Positions 16,749-25,342 are shown, counted from the first letter of the stretch. The stretch: DNA of 64,000 nt from Flavobacterium zepuense (GCF_007097145.1 NZ_VJVZ01000009.1:62001-126000); one strand, 5' to 3'. Numbers and translations: made by a program. Notes: generated by a model not told the origin, from the letters alone.

Positions 16749-18158
16749 ATGCAAAACACCAGCCTTTCGCCCGAGATACTTTCAACATTACAAGCCGTAA
16801 CCGGTAGCCAGTATATTTTTACCGATACCGAAACCCGTACTGAATACGGCCACGACGAGACCGAAGATTACAATTTTCCGCCTACTGTGGTTGTAAAACC
16901 GGGCACTGCACAGGAGGTGTCACAAATAATGAAGCTGGCAAACCAACACAATATCCCCGTGGTGCCCATTGGTGCGCGTACCGGCCTTAGTGGCGGGGCA
17001 CTGAGTATTTACGGTGGTATTGGGCTTAGCATGGAGCGCTTTAAGAGCATTGAAATAGACGAGAAGAACCTTCAGGCGATTGTAGAGCCTGCTGTGATAA
17101 CGCAAGTATTTAGAGAAGCGGCTGCCGAAAAAGGGCTTTTCTATCCACCTGACCCGAGCAGCCAGGGCAGTTGCACCATTGGCGGTAATGTCGCAGAAAA
17201 TAGTGGTGGCGCACGTGCCGTAAAATATGGCGTTACTAAAGATTATGTACTTAATCTTGAGGTGGTTTTGCCTAATGGCGAAATTATCTGGACAGGCGCT
17301 AATACCCTTAAAAACTCTACAGGATATAACCTTACGCAGCTTATGGTGGGCAGCGAGGGTACACTGGGCATCATCACTAAAATTGTAATGAAGCTGTTGC
17401 CTGCAAACACGCACAATGTGCTGATGCTTATTCCGTTCTTTAATGCAGGTCAGGCGTGCGAAGCTGTTGCAGCTATTTTTAGGGCAGGTATTGTACCAAG
17501 TGCTCTGGAGTTTATGGAGCGTGATGCGATAGACTGGGGACTTAAGTACCTTGACAACGTTAACCTTAATATTAAAGATGAGGTTCAGGCGCATTTGCTG
17601 GTTGAGGTAGATGGCAATTACCCCGATGTGCTTTTTGCCGAAGCCGAGAAAATTATGGGCGTGGTAGAGCAGTTTGAAATTGACGAAATTCTATTTGCTG
17701 ATACCGCCGACCAAAAAAATACCCTTTGGAAACTACGCCGTACCGTTGCTGAGGCCGTAAAATCGAATTCGGTTTATAAAGAAGAAGATACGGTTGTGCC
17801 GCGTTATGAGTTGCCTACATTATTAGAAGGTATAAAAATTATCGGTAAAAAGTACGGCTTCCAGTCGGTTTGCTACGGCCATGCCGGCGATGGCAACCTG
17901 CACGTAAACATCATTAAAGGCGATATGACCGATGATAACTGGAAAAATGAAGTACCCAAAGGCATCCGCGAAATATTTGAATTGACGGTCTCTTTAAAAG
18001 GCACACTGTCGGGCGAGCATGGCATTGGCTACGTTCAAAAAAACTATATGGATATTGCCTTTGGCAACCACCACCTTCAGTTAATGAAAGGTATCAAACA
18101 ATTATTCGACCCTAACAATATACTGAACCCCGGTAAAATATTGCCGGATAATTTATAG
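16749..18158 (+). CDS. FAD-linked oxidase, GlcD / D-lactate dehydrogenase type
   Basis: The 469-residue enzyme has an N-terminal PCMH-type FAD-binding domain (PVVPIGARTGLSGGALSIYGGIGL, DPSSQGSCTIGGNVAENSGG, VKYGVTKDYVLNLEVVLPNG) and a C-terminal FAD-oxidase domain with the metal/substrate histidines in CYGHAGDGNLHVN and SGEHGIG. Enzymes of this group oxidise 2-hydroxy acids such as glycolate, D-lactate or D-2-hydroxyglutarate, passing electrons to the respiratory chain or an electron-transfer flavoprotein. No GlcE/GlcF partners are adjacent, so the single-subunit D-lactate or 2-hydroxyglutarate type is more likely (inference). Confidence 0.92.
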   Translation: MQNTSLSPEILSTLQAVTGSQYIFTDTETRTEYGHDETEDYNFPPTVVVKPGTAQEVSQIMKLANQHNIPVVPIGARTGLSGGALSIYGGIGLSMERFKSIEIDEKNLQAIVEPAVITQVFREAAAEKGLFYPPDPSSQGSCTIGGNVAENSGGARAVKYGVTKDYVLNLEVVLPNGEIIWTGANTLKNSTGYNLTQLMVGSEGTLGIITKIVMKLLPANTHNVLMLIPFFNAGQACEAVAAIFRAGIVPSALEFMERDAIDWGLKYLDNVNLNIKDEVQAHLLVEVDGNYPDVLFAEAEKIMGVVEQFEIDEILFADTADQKNTLWKLRRTVAEAVKSNSVYKEEDTVVPRYELPTLLEGIKIIGKKYGFQSVCYGHAGDGNLHVNIIKGDMTDDNWKNEVPKGIREIFELTVSLKGTLSGEHGIGYVQKNYMDIAFGNHHLQLMKGIKQLFDPNNILNPGKILPDNL

Positions 18159-18199
18159 TGTTTTAACTCCGGAGGATTGATATGCTTATTAGTGAGCAA

Positions 18200-18275
18200 C
18201 CTGCAAGGTTTTTGCAACCTTGTAGGTTTATAACATTGAGAAAAAACACCTACAAGGTTGCAAAAACCTTGCAGG
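18200..18275. repeat. 28-bp perfect inverted repeat (CCTGCAAGG family)
   Basis: Arms at 18200-18227 and 18248-18275 are complementary at all 28 positions and are themselves nearly palindromic (CCTGCAAGGTTTTTGCAACC...). A diverged copy lies at 34421-34487 between ilvC and ilvA. It separates convergent genes and could double as a terminator. Confidence 0.85.
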
Positions 18276-18294
18276 ATTACACTCCTCAGGAGTT

Positions 18295-19533
18295 TTACTC
18301 GTTCGCTAATATCTTAGTAGCCACTTTACCAATGCTAAGCCCCTGTACAATGATAGAGAATACCACCACAAAGTAAGTAATGGCAACAATGGTGTTGGTG
18401 TATGGGCCATCATCTATAGAAAGTGCCAGTGCAATGGAAACTCCACCACGCAGGCCACCCCAAACTAATATTTTGATGGTACCTGGCGTAAATTTTTCGC
18501 GGAAGGGTATAAACTTAGCGGGAAGCCAAATGGATATAAATCTGGAGAACAGCACAAGCACAATACAAGCCAGGCCGGGAAACCAGTAGCTATCAAGGTT
18601 TTTAATTACCAATAAATTAAAGCCTATAAAAAGAAAGAGTATAGCATTAAGAATTTCATCATTAAGTTCCCAAAACTTGTCGAGGTAGTCCTTAGTAGTA
18701 GGCGACATAGCCCAACGCCTTTTAAAGTTACCAATTATAATACCGGCAATAACCATGGTAAGCGGCCCCGATATGTGCAGCCCCCGTGCAATTAAGTATC
18801 CACCCATAACAACCGAAAGCGTTATGAGTACCGATACTTTATAATCGTCTATTTTACGCATAGCGCGTGATGCTGTAACCCCCAAGATAATACCCAGTAA
18901 AAAGGCGCCACCGGCTTCTTTTACAAAAAGCCACGCAATGTTAAGGGGGGTAAGGTCTTCGGCTGTGCCCTGTGCAAGTTGCAGTAATACAGCAAAAACC
19001 ACAACGGCTACACCATCATTAAAAAGCGATTCGCCTGCAATTTTAGTCTCAAGCGATTTTCGCACCTTGGCCTGTTTTAAGATACTCAGTACCGCAACAG
19101 GATCGGTAGGCGATATTAGCGCCCCAAAAAGCAGGCAGTAAATGTAAGGTATATTCAGGTCGGTTATAGGGATGTAGTATACTGTGGTACCCACAACAAA
19201 CGTAGAGATAATAACACTAACGGTAGAGAACACCACGATAGGGCCACGTTGCTCGCGCAGGTCTTTAATATTAATGTGAATGGCGCCTGCAAAGAGTAAA
19301 AAGTTAAGCATGGCACCCATAAGGAGCTCGGTAAAATCAAAACTATGAATAAGCCTCGAAATACGGCTAAGCGTAGTAGGGAACACGCTGCCAAAAATAA
19401 CAAGGAAAATAGATACTGCCATAGCAAGTACCATAATACCAATTGTTGATGGGAGCTTTAAAAAACGGACATTTAAGTAGGCAAAAAAACTTGCCAAAAC
19501 AATAAGAACAGAGAGTGAATAATATAATTCCAT
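18295..19533 (-). CDS. Na+(K+)/H+ antiporter, NhaP-like (CPA1 family)
   Basis: I take the start at MELYYSLSVLIV (412 residues); an upstream frame to 19578 would add a polar tail before the first helix. About 12 helices follow. CPA1 signatures are LFGALISPTDPVAVLSILKQA and the ion-binding ND pair in AGESLFNDGVAVVVF. The protein exchanges protons for Na+ or K+ at the inner membrane for pH and salt balance. It stands on the minus strand, tail to tail with the FAD-linked oxidase, and its stop lies 20 bases past the 28-bp inverted repeat. Confidence 0.92.
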   Translation of the reverse strand: MELYYSLSVLIVLASFFAYLNVRFLKLPSTIGIMVLAMAVSIFLVIFGSVFPTTLSRISRLIHSFDFTELLMGAMLNFLLFAGAIHINIKDLREQRGPIVVFSTVSVIISTFVVGTTVYYIPITDLNIPYIYCLLFGALISPTDPVAVLSILKQAKVRKSLETKIAGESLFNDGVAVVVFAVLLQLAQGTAEDLTPLNIAWLFVKEAGGAFLLGIILGVTASRAMRKIDDYKVSVLITLSVVMGGYLIARGLHISGPLTMVIAGIIIGNFKRRWAMSPTTKDYLDKFWELNDEILNAILFLFIGFNLLVIKNLDSYWFPGLACIVLVLFSRFISIWLPAKFIPFREKFTPGTIKILVWGGLRGGVSIALALSIDDGPYTNTIVAITYFVVVFSIIVQGLSIGKVATKILANE

Positions 19534-19625
19534 GGGCGGATAATAAGGGTAATTTAGTAAGCGTATATGCACAAACATAACGAAAAATACCCTAAAAACC
19601 TAATTACAGTACCGCCCTAAATGCA

Positions 19626-19652
19626 AAAAGCCCTGTAAATACAGGACTTTTT
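19626..19652 (-). terminator. Terminator after the lysine-rich small gene
   Basis: AAGCCCTGTA and TACAGGACTT pair with one mismatch; the minus strand runs into CTTTTTGC. It is between the stop of the gene at 19670 and the antiporter start. Confidence 0.6.
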
Positions 19653-19669
19653 TGTGTAATTATAAAAAA

Positions 19670-19783
19670 TTAGCTAAAATCTTTTTTGCTGTTCTTTTTG
19701 TCGCGTTTCTCTTCTTTCTTTTCTTTAGCGGTCTTTAAGGGCTCCTTCTTTACCGCTTTTTTAACGTCTTGTCCTTTTGCCAT
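19670..19783 (-). CDS. 37-residue lysine-rich protein, conserved in Flavobacteria
   Basis: The frame begins MAKGQDVKKAVKKEPLK and ends KKNSKKDFS. It has about 16 lysines in 37 residues, with alternating K and E/D and no hydrophobic core, so it is predicted to be disordered or a single charged helix. From memory, very similar short proteins starting MAKGQD are common in Flavobacteriaceae; that recall, plus a dedicated terminator at 19626, is why I call it real despite the length. Its strong positive charge suggests nucleic-acid or ribosome association (inference). It lies between the antiporter and the paralogous secreted pair, all on the minus strand. Confidence 0.75.
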   Translation of the reverse strand: MAKGQDVKKAVKKEPLKTAKEKKEEKRDKKNSKKDFS

Positions 19784-19872
19784 AACTTTATATTTTAATT
19801 GTTTGTAATCATGATTAGAATTAAAGATACTGCTTTATTCTTACAAAAGCAAAAGGGGGCTTAAATAGTTTG

Positions 19873-20427
19873 TTACAGGCCCAGTATTTCACTAAGTTTT
19901 TGATCTTTTATGTTGGCAAAAAATTTCCATTCGTAGCTGCTAAGTTCATCAGCTAATGCAACACGTTGTAATCTCCGTTGTACCAATAATGCATTTTCTC
20001 TTTCGTTAAATACAACTTTATCAGTATTATACTTTTTTTTGTAAACTTTAATAAGTAGTTCCTTCGTAAATCCGTCTACTACGTGCTCAACCGAAATTTT
20101 TATAAGCTGGTTGTAATAAAAAACACAATAGTAGTTTTTATTAATAATTTTTATTTCTTTAAAATTAAAGCTCGGGGGCACATTAATCATACTTACCGTA
20201 ATTCCGTCTTTTTTAGTATTTAGCGATTTTAGATCTGCTAAATATTCTTCTTTCGGAATCTCATCATACATAGACGGGTGGATGTACGGAACAACAGAAT
20301 CGTATTTGCCGGTCATTAAATAATTATACAATTCGTTAGCCCTCTTTTCGAGTGTAACCATATCCTGTGCAAAACAAAATGTGCAACCCAAAAATGCGAT
20401 TATACAGAATATAAATTTACTATTCAT
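19873..20427 (-). CDS. Secreted protein, second of a paralogous pair
   Basis: The 184-residue protein has a signal peptide (FIFCIIAFLGCTFCFAQ, cleaved after residue 20 or so). The mature chain resembles the upstream neighbour across its whole length: both have an early helix (ANELYNYLMTGKYDSVVPYIHPSMY), a VSMINVPPSFNFKEIK-type strand region, an NYYCVFYYNQLIKI segment and a C-terminal EWKFFANI motif. Its ATG overlaps the stop of that neighbour by 4 bases (ATGA), so the two are translationally coupled. Family and function are not recognised; SnoaL/NTF2-like folds have a comparable layout, which is only a suggestion. Confidence 0.82.
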   Translation of the reverse strand: MNSKFIFCIIAFLGCTFCFAQDMVTLEKRANELYNYLMTGKYDSVVPYIHPSMYDEIPKEEYLADLKSLNTKKDGITVSMINVPPSFNFKEIKIINKNYYCVFYYNQLIKISVEHVVDGFTKELLIKVYKKKYNTDKVVFNERENALLVQRRLQRVALADELSSYEWKFFANIKDQKLSEILGL

Positions 20428-20996
20428 ATACCCAACGCTTTAACCACTTTTTTGTCTAACAGCTTATCCATTATGGCAATATGGTCTTTTTTAATAAACT
20501 TCCACTGGTTGTTGGTAAGCTTATCAGCCACCGCAATAACTTCCTCTTTCTTTTTGATTAAAAAAGAGTTATCAGCCGGCTTATACACCACTTCGCTTGC
20601 CTTAAGGTTGGTTTTAAAGCTTGCCGTCATATTTTCTATTTCGCCGGGTGGCAGTATGGTTTTAAAGGCTATCTTCATAAGCAGGTCGTGCTTGATCACG
20701 CAATAGCTACCGGCATCTATCTTTTTTATCACGCCATATTCAAGATTAGATGGTGTACTTATAACCGTCATTTTAAAGTTGGGGTTGTCCATCTTTTTAG
20801 TGGCGTCAATAAAAGTCTGCTTTGGGGTTGTCTCAAAATATTTTGGATACATGTCGTCAACCATAGCAGTAGCATTTGCTTCTACAGTATTTCGGTACAT
20901 TTTTGCAGCGGCTATTTCTAACGACTTTTTATCCTGGGCTACAGCGCCAAAGCACGATGTAATAAGAAAGGTAACAATTAAAAAGGGTGTTTTCAT
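20424..20996 (-). CDS. Secreted protein, first of a paralogous pair
   Basis: The 190-residue protein begins with a signal peptide (MKTPFLIVTFLITSCFGAVAQ). Shared features with the following gene include AAAKMYRNTVEANATAMVDDMYPKYFE, FKMTVISTPSNLEYGVIKKI, SYCVIKHDLLMKIAFKT and NNQWKFIKKD. The two probably arose by tandem duplication and may form a heteromer in the periplasm (inference). A repeat-filled region lies upstream, with no clear promoter box seen. Confidence 0.82.
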   Translation of the reverse strand: MKTPFLIVTFLITSCFGAVAQDKKSLEIAAAKMYRNTVEANATAMVDDMYPKYFETTPKQTFIDATKKMDNPNFKMTVISTPSNLEYGVIKKIDAGSYCVIKHDLLMKIAFKTILPPGEIENMTASFKTNLKASEVVYKPADNSFLIKKKEEVIAVADKLTNNQWKFIKKDHIAIMDKLLDKKVVKALGI

Positions 20997-21027
20997 TCGG
21001 GTAAATTTATTGTTTCAAATATAAGTC

Positions 21028-21275
21028 ATTGTTCTTTTGTCTTGAAACAAAAGAACCAAAAGTTCAAGGCTCTAACTTCTTATGCTACAAAATATGAATT
21101 GAAGCTAAACGATTTGAACTCGCTTGCGCTCAAACAGCAAATCGTTCTTAACGCCTCAACTCATATTTTGCTTAATGCAACGAAGTTGAAGGCCTTTGCT
21201 TCACTCGGATTAGCTTACTCTTGCCTTGCGTTCCATTGCTTAAAATTCATCGTTTTTTTACTCGCAATTTGTTTG
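21028..21275. repeat. Composite intergenic repeat with nested hairpins
   Basis: This stretch fills most of the 341-base gap before mtaB. It opens with GTTCTTTTGTCTTGAAACAA, a word common in intergenic repeats of this phylum. Nested complementary arms follow: AAAATATGA (about 21090) with TCATATTTT (about 21162), and AACGATTTG with CAAATCGTT enclosing GAACTCGCTTGCGCTC. A 78-codon open frame runs through it (21042-21278) but has the composition of the repeat and no gene-like start, so I treat it as non-coding. Confidence 0.65.
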
Positions 21276-21283
21276 TAACTTTG
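21276..21283 (+). promoter_or_regulatory. -7 box TAACTTTG for mtaB
   Basis: Matches TAnnTTTG, 54 bases before the mtaB start, at the right-hand edge of the composite repeat. Confidence 0.55.
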
Positions 21284-21337
21284 CAGGCTCGCGTAAGCGA
21301 TTGATACAAGGGCTAACTTGCCCTAAAAGAAAGGAAT

Positions 21338-22714
21338 ATGATGGAAGCAAGAAAGAAAGTCGCTTTTTATACATTGGGATGTAAACTGAATTTTTCGGAA
21401 ACATCTACCATTGCGCGCAGTTTTCAGGATGAGGGTTTTGACCGTGTTGATTTTGAGGAAACTGCCGATATTTATGTTATTAATACTTGCTCTGTTACAG
21501 AGAATGCCGATAAGCAGTTTAAGCAGATCGTTAAAAAAGCACTTAAAAATAACGATAAGGCCTTTGTTGCCGCCGTGGGTTGCTATGCCCAGCTTAAGCC
21601 TGAGGAACTTGTAGCGGTAGATGGTGTAGACCTGGTGCTTGGTGCTACCGAAAAGTTTAAGATTACCGATTATATAAACGACCTGAGTAAAAACGATATG
21701 GGCGAGGTACACTCGTGCGAAATATCAGAAGCCGACTTTTACGTGGGCAGCTACTCTATAGGCGACCGTACCCGCGCATTCCTTAAAGTTCAGGATGGCT
21801 GCGATTATAAATGTACCTATTGTACCATCCCGTTGGCGCGTGGCATTTCGCGTAGCGACACCTTAGAAAACGTACTTAAAAACGCAAAAGAAATATCGGC
21901 ACAAAACATCCGCGAAATTGTACTTACCGGTGTTAACATTGGCGATTACGGTAAAGGCGAGTTTGGTAACAAAAAACACGAACATACATTTTACGAGCTG
22001 GTTCAGGAGCTGGACAAAGTAGAGGGGATAGAGCGTTTGCGAATATCATCTATAGAACCTAACCTGCTAAAAAACGAAACGATAGAGTTTGTATCTAAAA
22101 GCCGCACCTTTGTACCGCATTTTCACATTCCGCTACAAAGTGGCAGTAACGATATTTTAAAGCTAATGCGCCGCCGTTACCTTCGTGGGGTATATACAGA
22201 ACGCGTTAATAAAATTCGCGAAGTAATGCCGCATGCCTGCATAGGTGTAGATGTTATTGTAGGTTTTCCGGGCGAGACCGATGCGCATTTCCTGGAAACA
22301 TACAACTTTTTAAACGAAATGGATATTTCGTACCTGCACGTGTTTACATACAGCGAGAGGGATAACACACCTGCCGCTACTATGGATGGCGCAGTACCTA
22401 ACAATGTACGCGCAAAACGCAGCAAGATGTTAAGGGGCCTCTCGGTTAAAAAGCGCCGTGCCTTTTACGAAAGCCAGATTGGTACTACCCGTACCGTTTT
22501 GTTTGAAAGTGAAAACCGGGAGGGCTACATTCACGGCTTTACGGAAAACTACGTGAAAGTAAAAATACATTGGAACCCGGAGCTGGTTAACACCTTGCAA
22601 GAAGTAAAACTATTATCTATTGATGAAGATGGCCTTGTAAAGGCTGAGTTTACCCAAAAACCACAGGTGATTGATGCCGATAATACTAATATTTTTGAAA
22701 CATTACTGGCGTAA
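21338..22714 (+). CDS. mtaB: tRNA t6A37 methylthiotransferase
   Basis: The 458-residue enzyme is a radical-SAM methylthiotransferase that converts t6A37 to ms2t6A37 in ANN-decoding tRNAs. The N-terminal UPF0004 domain shows its three cluster cysteines (YTLGCKLN, INTCSVTENADKQ, AVGCYAQ). The radical SAM motif is CDYKCTYC in VQDGCDYKCTYCTIPLARG. A TRAM-like domain closes the protein. The N-terminal CKLNFSE and CSVTENAD pattern fits MtaB rather than MiaB or RimO. Two ATGs are adjacent at 21338 and 21341. It is followed by a strong terminator. Confidence 0.94.
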   Translation: MMEARKKVAFYTLGCKLNFSETSTIARSFQDEGFDRVDFEETADIYVINTCSVTENADKQFKQIVKKALKNNDKAFVAAVGCYAQLKPEELVAVDGVDLVLGATEKFKITDYINDLSKNDMGEVHSCEISEADFYVGSYSIGDRTRAFLKVQDGCDYKCTYCTIPLARGISRSDTLENVLKNAKEISAQNIREIVLTGVNIGDYGKGEFGNKKHEHTFYELVQELDKVEGIERLRISSIEPNLLKNETIEFVSKSRTFVPHFHIPLQSGSNDILKLMRRRYLRGVYTERVNKIREVMPHACIGVDVIVGFPGETDAHFLETYNFLNEMDISYLHVFTYSERDNTPAATMDGAVPNNVRAKRSKMLRGLSVKKRRAFYESQIGTTRTVLFESENREGYIHGFTENYVKVKIHWNPELVNTLQEVKLLSIDEDGLVKAEFTQKPQVIDADNTNIFETLLA

Positions 22715-22742
22715 GTATATCAAACAATATAAAATTAAAAAG

Positions 22743-22773
22743 AGCCGTGACTAAATTGATCACGGCTTTTTTT
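22743..22773. terminator. Bidirectional terminator between mtaB and the pirin operon
   Basis: AGCCGTGA (22743-22750) pairs with TCACGGCT (22760-22767), with an A-run before and TTTTTTT after, serving both convergent units. Confidence 0.85.
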
Positions 22774-22789
22774 AGTTTATGGTTTTCAA

Positions 22790-22930
22790 TTAGTCCATAA
22801 GCAATTTCTGAATTTCCTTTTCGGCAACATCATTCGTTAGAAACTTTCCTTCTTCATATTCTCTAATCGAATTTTTGATGCTATTGTGTTGTTTTTCTGT
22901 GAAATATATTTTTGAAAAATGCTTATCCAT
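22790..22930 (-). CDS. 46-residue protein, antitoxin-like
   Basis: The frame starts MDKHFSKIYFTEKQHNSIKN and ends EKEIQKLLMD. It is charged, helical, and has the REYEEGKFLTNDVAEKEIQK pattern seen in small antitoxins of RelE-type modules (a helix, then a short acidic linker, then a C-terminal helix). No toxin gene is next to it: downstream is the terminator at 22743 and upstream, 20 bases away, is a methyltransferase. It looks like the last gene of the pirin operon or an orphan antitoxin. The family call is an inference from pattern only. Confidence 0.6.
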   Translation of the reverse strand: MDKHFSKIYFTEKQHNSIKNSIREYEEGKFLTNDVAEKEIQKLLMD

Positions 22931-22950
22931 AGCTACAAATTTTTATAAAA

Positions 22951-23586
22951 TTACAACGCTAATATCGCAACCCTATTATTTATTTCGAGGCTTTTAAAGC
23001 CAAATTCCTGTCGTATCCACTCAAAAGCTTTTACGTGGTATAAGAAAACGTGGGTCGGGTCGGTTTTATAGTACCAAGAGCCAAAGTCGCGGTTTTCATC
23101 AAACCTGTCTGTCATAACGTACAGTTTGCCACCGGGTTTAAGCAAATTACGCAATTGTTCAAACTCTTTGTAGGGCTCTTTAAAATGTTCGGCAGTTTCG
23201 CTACAGGCAATATAATCATAGGTTTGTTGCAGCGCGGATGCATCGTTATGAAAGTAAAGGTCGTACTCTCTTATGTCATAACTGTTATCCCTTAATAACT
23301 TCAGGATGGGCGACCCGGTACCCGACCCAAAATCCAGTCCGCTATGCTGCGGTTTAAAATCGGCAAGCACAGCATCAACAACCGGGCGCACAAAATTTTG
23401 ATAACGAACATCCTCAGGATCATTATTATGCTGACGGTAATGCGCCTGCTCTTCTTCGGGCGAAAGGAAATACTTTGGGTTTGTAAAAACCGAAAGGCAA
23501 ACGGAGCATTGTAAAAACTCCCTTTGCCCTTTAAGGTAATAGGATGTTGAGCTGCCGCTGCAAAGCGGGCATAATAGGTTGCTCAT
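22951..23586 (-). CDS. SAM-dependent methyltransferase with N-terminal zinc-ribbon
   Basis: The 211-residue protein has four cysteines in two CxxC pairs at 6/9 and 27/30, forming a probable zinc ribbon. It is followed by a class I methyltransferase domain: SGLDFGSGTGSPILKLL (SAM-binding motif I), YDYIACSETAEHFKEPYKEF, and LRNLLKPGGKLYVMTDRFD. Substrate unknown; the arrangement is like small bacterial methyltransferases that act on metabolites or rRNA. It lies 6 bases behind the SDR gene and so is surely in the same transcript. Confidence 0.87.
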   Translation of the reverse strand: MSNLLCPLCSGSSTSYYLKGQREFLQCSVCLSVFTNPKYFLSPEEEQAHYRQHNNDPEDVRYQNFVRPVVDAVLADFKPQHSGLDFGSGTGSPILKLLRDNSYDIREYDLYFHNDASALQQTYDYIACSETAEHFKEPYKEFEQLRNLLKPGGKLYVMTDRFDENRDFGSWYYKTDPTHVFLYHVKAFEWIRQEFGFKSLEINNRVAILAL

Positions 23587-23592
23587 ATTGTA

Positions 23593-24309
23593 TTACGGAT
23601 TTGTAGACCAAATGCCGCTGTCTTTAATAAACACCCTTTTATTAAGCTTAAGCTGCGCCACAATAAGTTCGGCTACATCTTCCGGCTGCATTACTTTATC
23701 GGGGTTGCCATCGGTAAGATTAAGGTCTTTAGCCATATCGGTAGCCACAGTGCTTGGCGTAAGCGCTGTAACGCGGATGTTGTGCTTGCGGACTTCCTGC
23801 ATAAGCGATTCGGTTAAGCCCATCACTGCAAATTTAGAGGCACTATAAGCACTTGTAGCCGCTGCGCCCCTAAGTCCCGCTGTAGAGGATATATTAATGA
23901 TGTCGCCACTTTGCTTCTCGATCATTCCCGGCAATACAGCGCGGGTGGCATAATATGTACCAAACAGGTTAATCTTAATGATCTGCTCAAATTCTTCGGG
24001 CGACAGGTCTAAGAATTTACCAAACTTGCCAACACCCGCATTGTTAATGAGTATGTCTATAGAGCCAAATTCGTTCAGTGCTTGTGCCACAGCCTTGTTA
24101 ACCGAAGCAATATCGGCCACATCAGCAGTAACAGCGAGAGCCTTTACATTATGTATTTTAATTTCGGCAGCCAGTGCCTCAATATCAGCTTCCGTGCGCG
24201 CAAGCAATATTACATTGGTGCCTTCGGCGGCAAGTGCAAGCGCAATGGCTTTACCAATACCTTTACCTGCACCGGTAATCAGTGCATTTTTTCCTTTTAA
24301 ACTTTGCAT
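23593..24309 (-). CDS. Short-chain dehydrogenase/reductase (3-ketoacyl reductase-like)
   Basis: A 238-residue classical SDR. Visible are the cofactor motif TGAGKGIG (about 13-20), the NNAG motif in [10 protein letters not shown], the catalytic serine in NISSTAG and the YxxxK pair in SAYSASKFA. The arginine-type sequence LLARTEADI after strand 2 favours NADPH. It resembles FabG and diacetyl/acetoin reductases, but the substrate cannot be assigned. It is in a tight minus-strand cluster with the GNAT and methyltransferase genes. Confidence 0.9.
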   Translation of the reverse strand: MQSLKGKNALITGAGKGIGKAIALALAAEGTNVILLARTEADIEALAAEIKIHNVKALAVTADVADIASVNKAVAQALNEFGSIDILINNAGVGKFGKFLDLSPEEFEQIIKINLFGTYYATRAVLPGMIEKQSGDIINISSTAGLRGAAATSAYSASKFAVMGLTESLMQEVRKHNIRVTALTPSTVATDMAKDLNLTDGNPDKVMQPEDVAELIVAQLKLNKRVFIKDSGIWSTNP

Positions 24310-24329
24310 TATTATTTTATTGGAATTGT

Positions 24330-24614
24330 TTATAATCGTATTCCCGGCGGCAGCAGGTCTTTATACCTTGGATTTTTCCTGAAAAAAGCCGCTACCTTGG
24401 GGTGGGTGGGTACAACACGAAAACGGCGCTCCTCGGCAATAGCCAAAATTTCTTTCAGCATGTCGCTAACGGCAGGGTCTTCGTCAATACCTTCAGGTAC
24501 ATTAATTTTGGTAAGAAACAGTTTGCGCTCCTGTACAGAGTATTCTATAGATAGCATTTTGCCGTCTATAGTGGTTTCAAACTGTCTTGAGAATTCGTTA
24601 TCTTTAATTTCCAT
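24330..24614 (-). CDS. Small GNAT-type N-acetyltransferase (COG2388-like)
   Basis: The 94-residue protein fits the short acetyltransferase group: an N-terminal strand pair ([32 protein letters not shown]), then the helix and pocket region [37 protein letters not shown]. The loop that normally reads like GxG before the helix is altered here (DPAVSD), so acetyl-CoA binding may be weak or different. It lies 2 bases behind the pirin gene. Confidence 0.85.
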   Translation of the reverse strand: MEIKDNEFSRQFETTIDGKMLSIEYSVQERKLFLTKINVPEGIDEDPAVSDMLKEILAIAEERRFRVVPTHPKVAAFFRKNPRYKDLLPPGIRL

Positions 24615-24616
24615 GG

Positions 24617-25342
24617 CTATGAGTTAAATTGCATTGGCACTTCTATGATCAATATTTTGGAAGGTAATTTTGTGGTAATGGTAAGGCTGTCAAACTCAAC
24701 GACACCAAAAGCATCGCGCTCATTTATTGTTTCGCCGTTAATTTCCAGCTTGCCCTCTATAAGAAAAAGATAAATTCCGTTACCGGGAATTTTAATATCG
24801 TAATTAAAAACCTGTTCAGCATCAAAAAGCCCCATATGTAAAAACGCCTTCTGGTGTATCCATAAGGCATTGCCATCATTTTTATCCTGTGGAGAAACTA
24901 CATTTACAAGGCTGTTGCGGCTGCCCTCCAGGTCAAAACCTTTTTGGTCGTAGCGCGGGGTAACGTTTTCCTCCTGCGGGAAGATCCATAACTGTAGCGT
25001 TTTGGCACGCTCCGTTTTGCTGGCATTCATTTCGCTGTGCTGCACACCGGTACCGGCACTCATAACCTGTACTTCGCCAAAGCTTACCGTAGCCTGGTTG
25101 CCCATGCTGTCGCGGTGAGTAAGGCCACCCTCAAGGGGAATGGTAATGATCTCCATATTATCGTGCGGATGGGTGCCAAAGCCCTTTCCCGCGGCAATGG
25201 TATCGTCATTCAGCACGCGAAGCATGCCAAACTGAACCATCTCCGGATTATAATATGATCCAAACGAAAACGAGAAGTTAGCCTGAAGCCAGCCAAGATT
25301 AGCCGTGCCCCTTTGGCTTTTTAAGAATAATCGTGTTCTCAT
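24617..25342 (-). CDS. Pirin family protein (bicupin)
   Basis: The 241-residue protein is a pirin-type bicupin. The N-terminal cupin carries the metal-ligand pattern GTHPHDNMEIITIPLEGGLTHRDSMGN and SAGTGVQHSEMNASKTE (three histidines and a glutamate). The C-terminal cupin is present but lacks obvious ligands, as in YhhW. Bacterial pirins of this type include quercetin dioxygenases and pyruvate-dehydrogenase modulators; which applies here is unknown. It is the first gene of the minus-strand cluster pirin-GNAT-SDR-methyltransferase and probably carries the promoter for all of them. Confidence 0.93.
   Translation of the reverse strand: MRTRLFLKSQRGTANLGWLQANFSFSFGSYYNPEMVQFGMLRVLNDDTIAAGKGFGTHPHDNMEIITIPLEGGLTHRDSMGNQATVSFGEVQVMSAGTGVQHSEMNASKTERAKTLQLWIFPQEENVTPRYDQKGFDLEGSRNSLVNVVSPQDKNDGNALWIHQKAFLHMGLFDAEQVFNYDIKIPGNGIYLFLIEGKLEINGETINERDAFGVVEFDSLTITTKLPSKILIIEVPMQFNS

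Noticed and set aside
21042..21278. 78-codon open frame between the secreted pair and mtaB
   Set aside because: It runs through a composite repeat with nested hairpins, and its codons follow the repeat words rather than a protein pattern.
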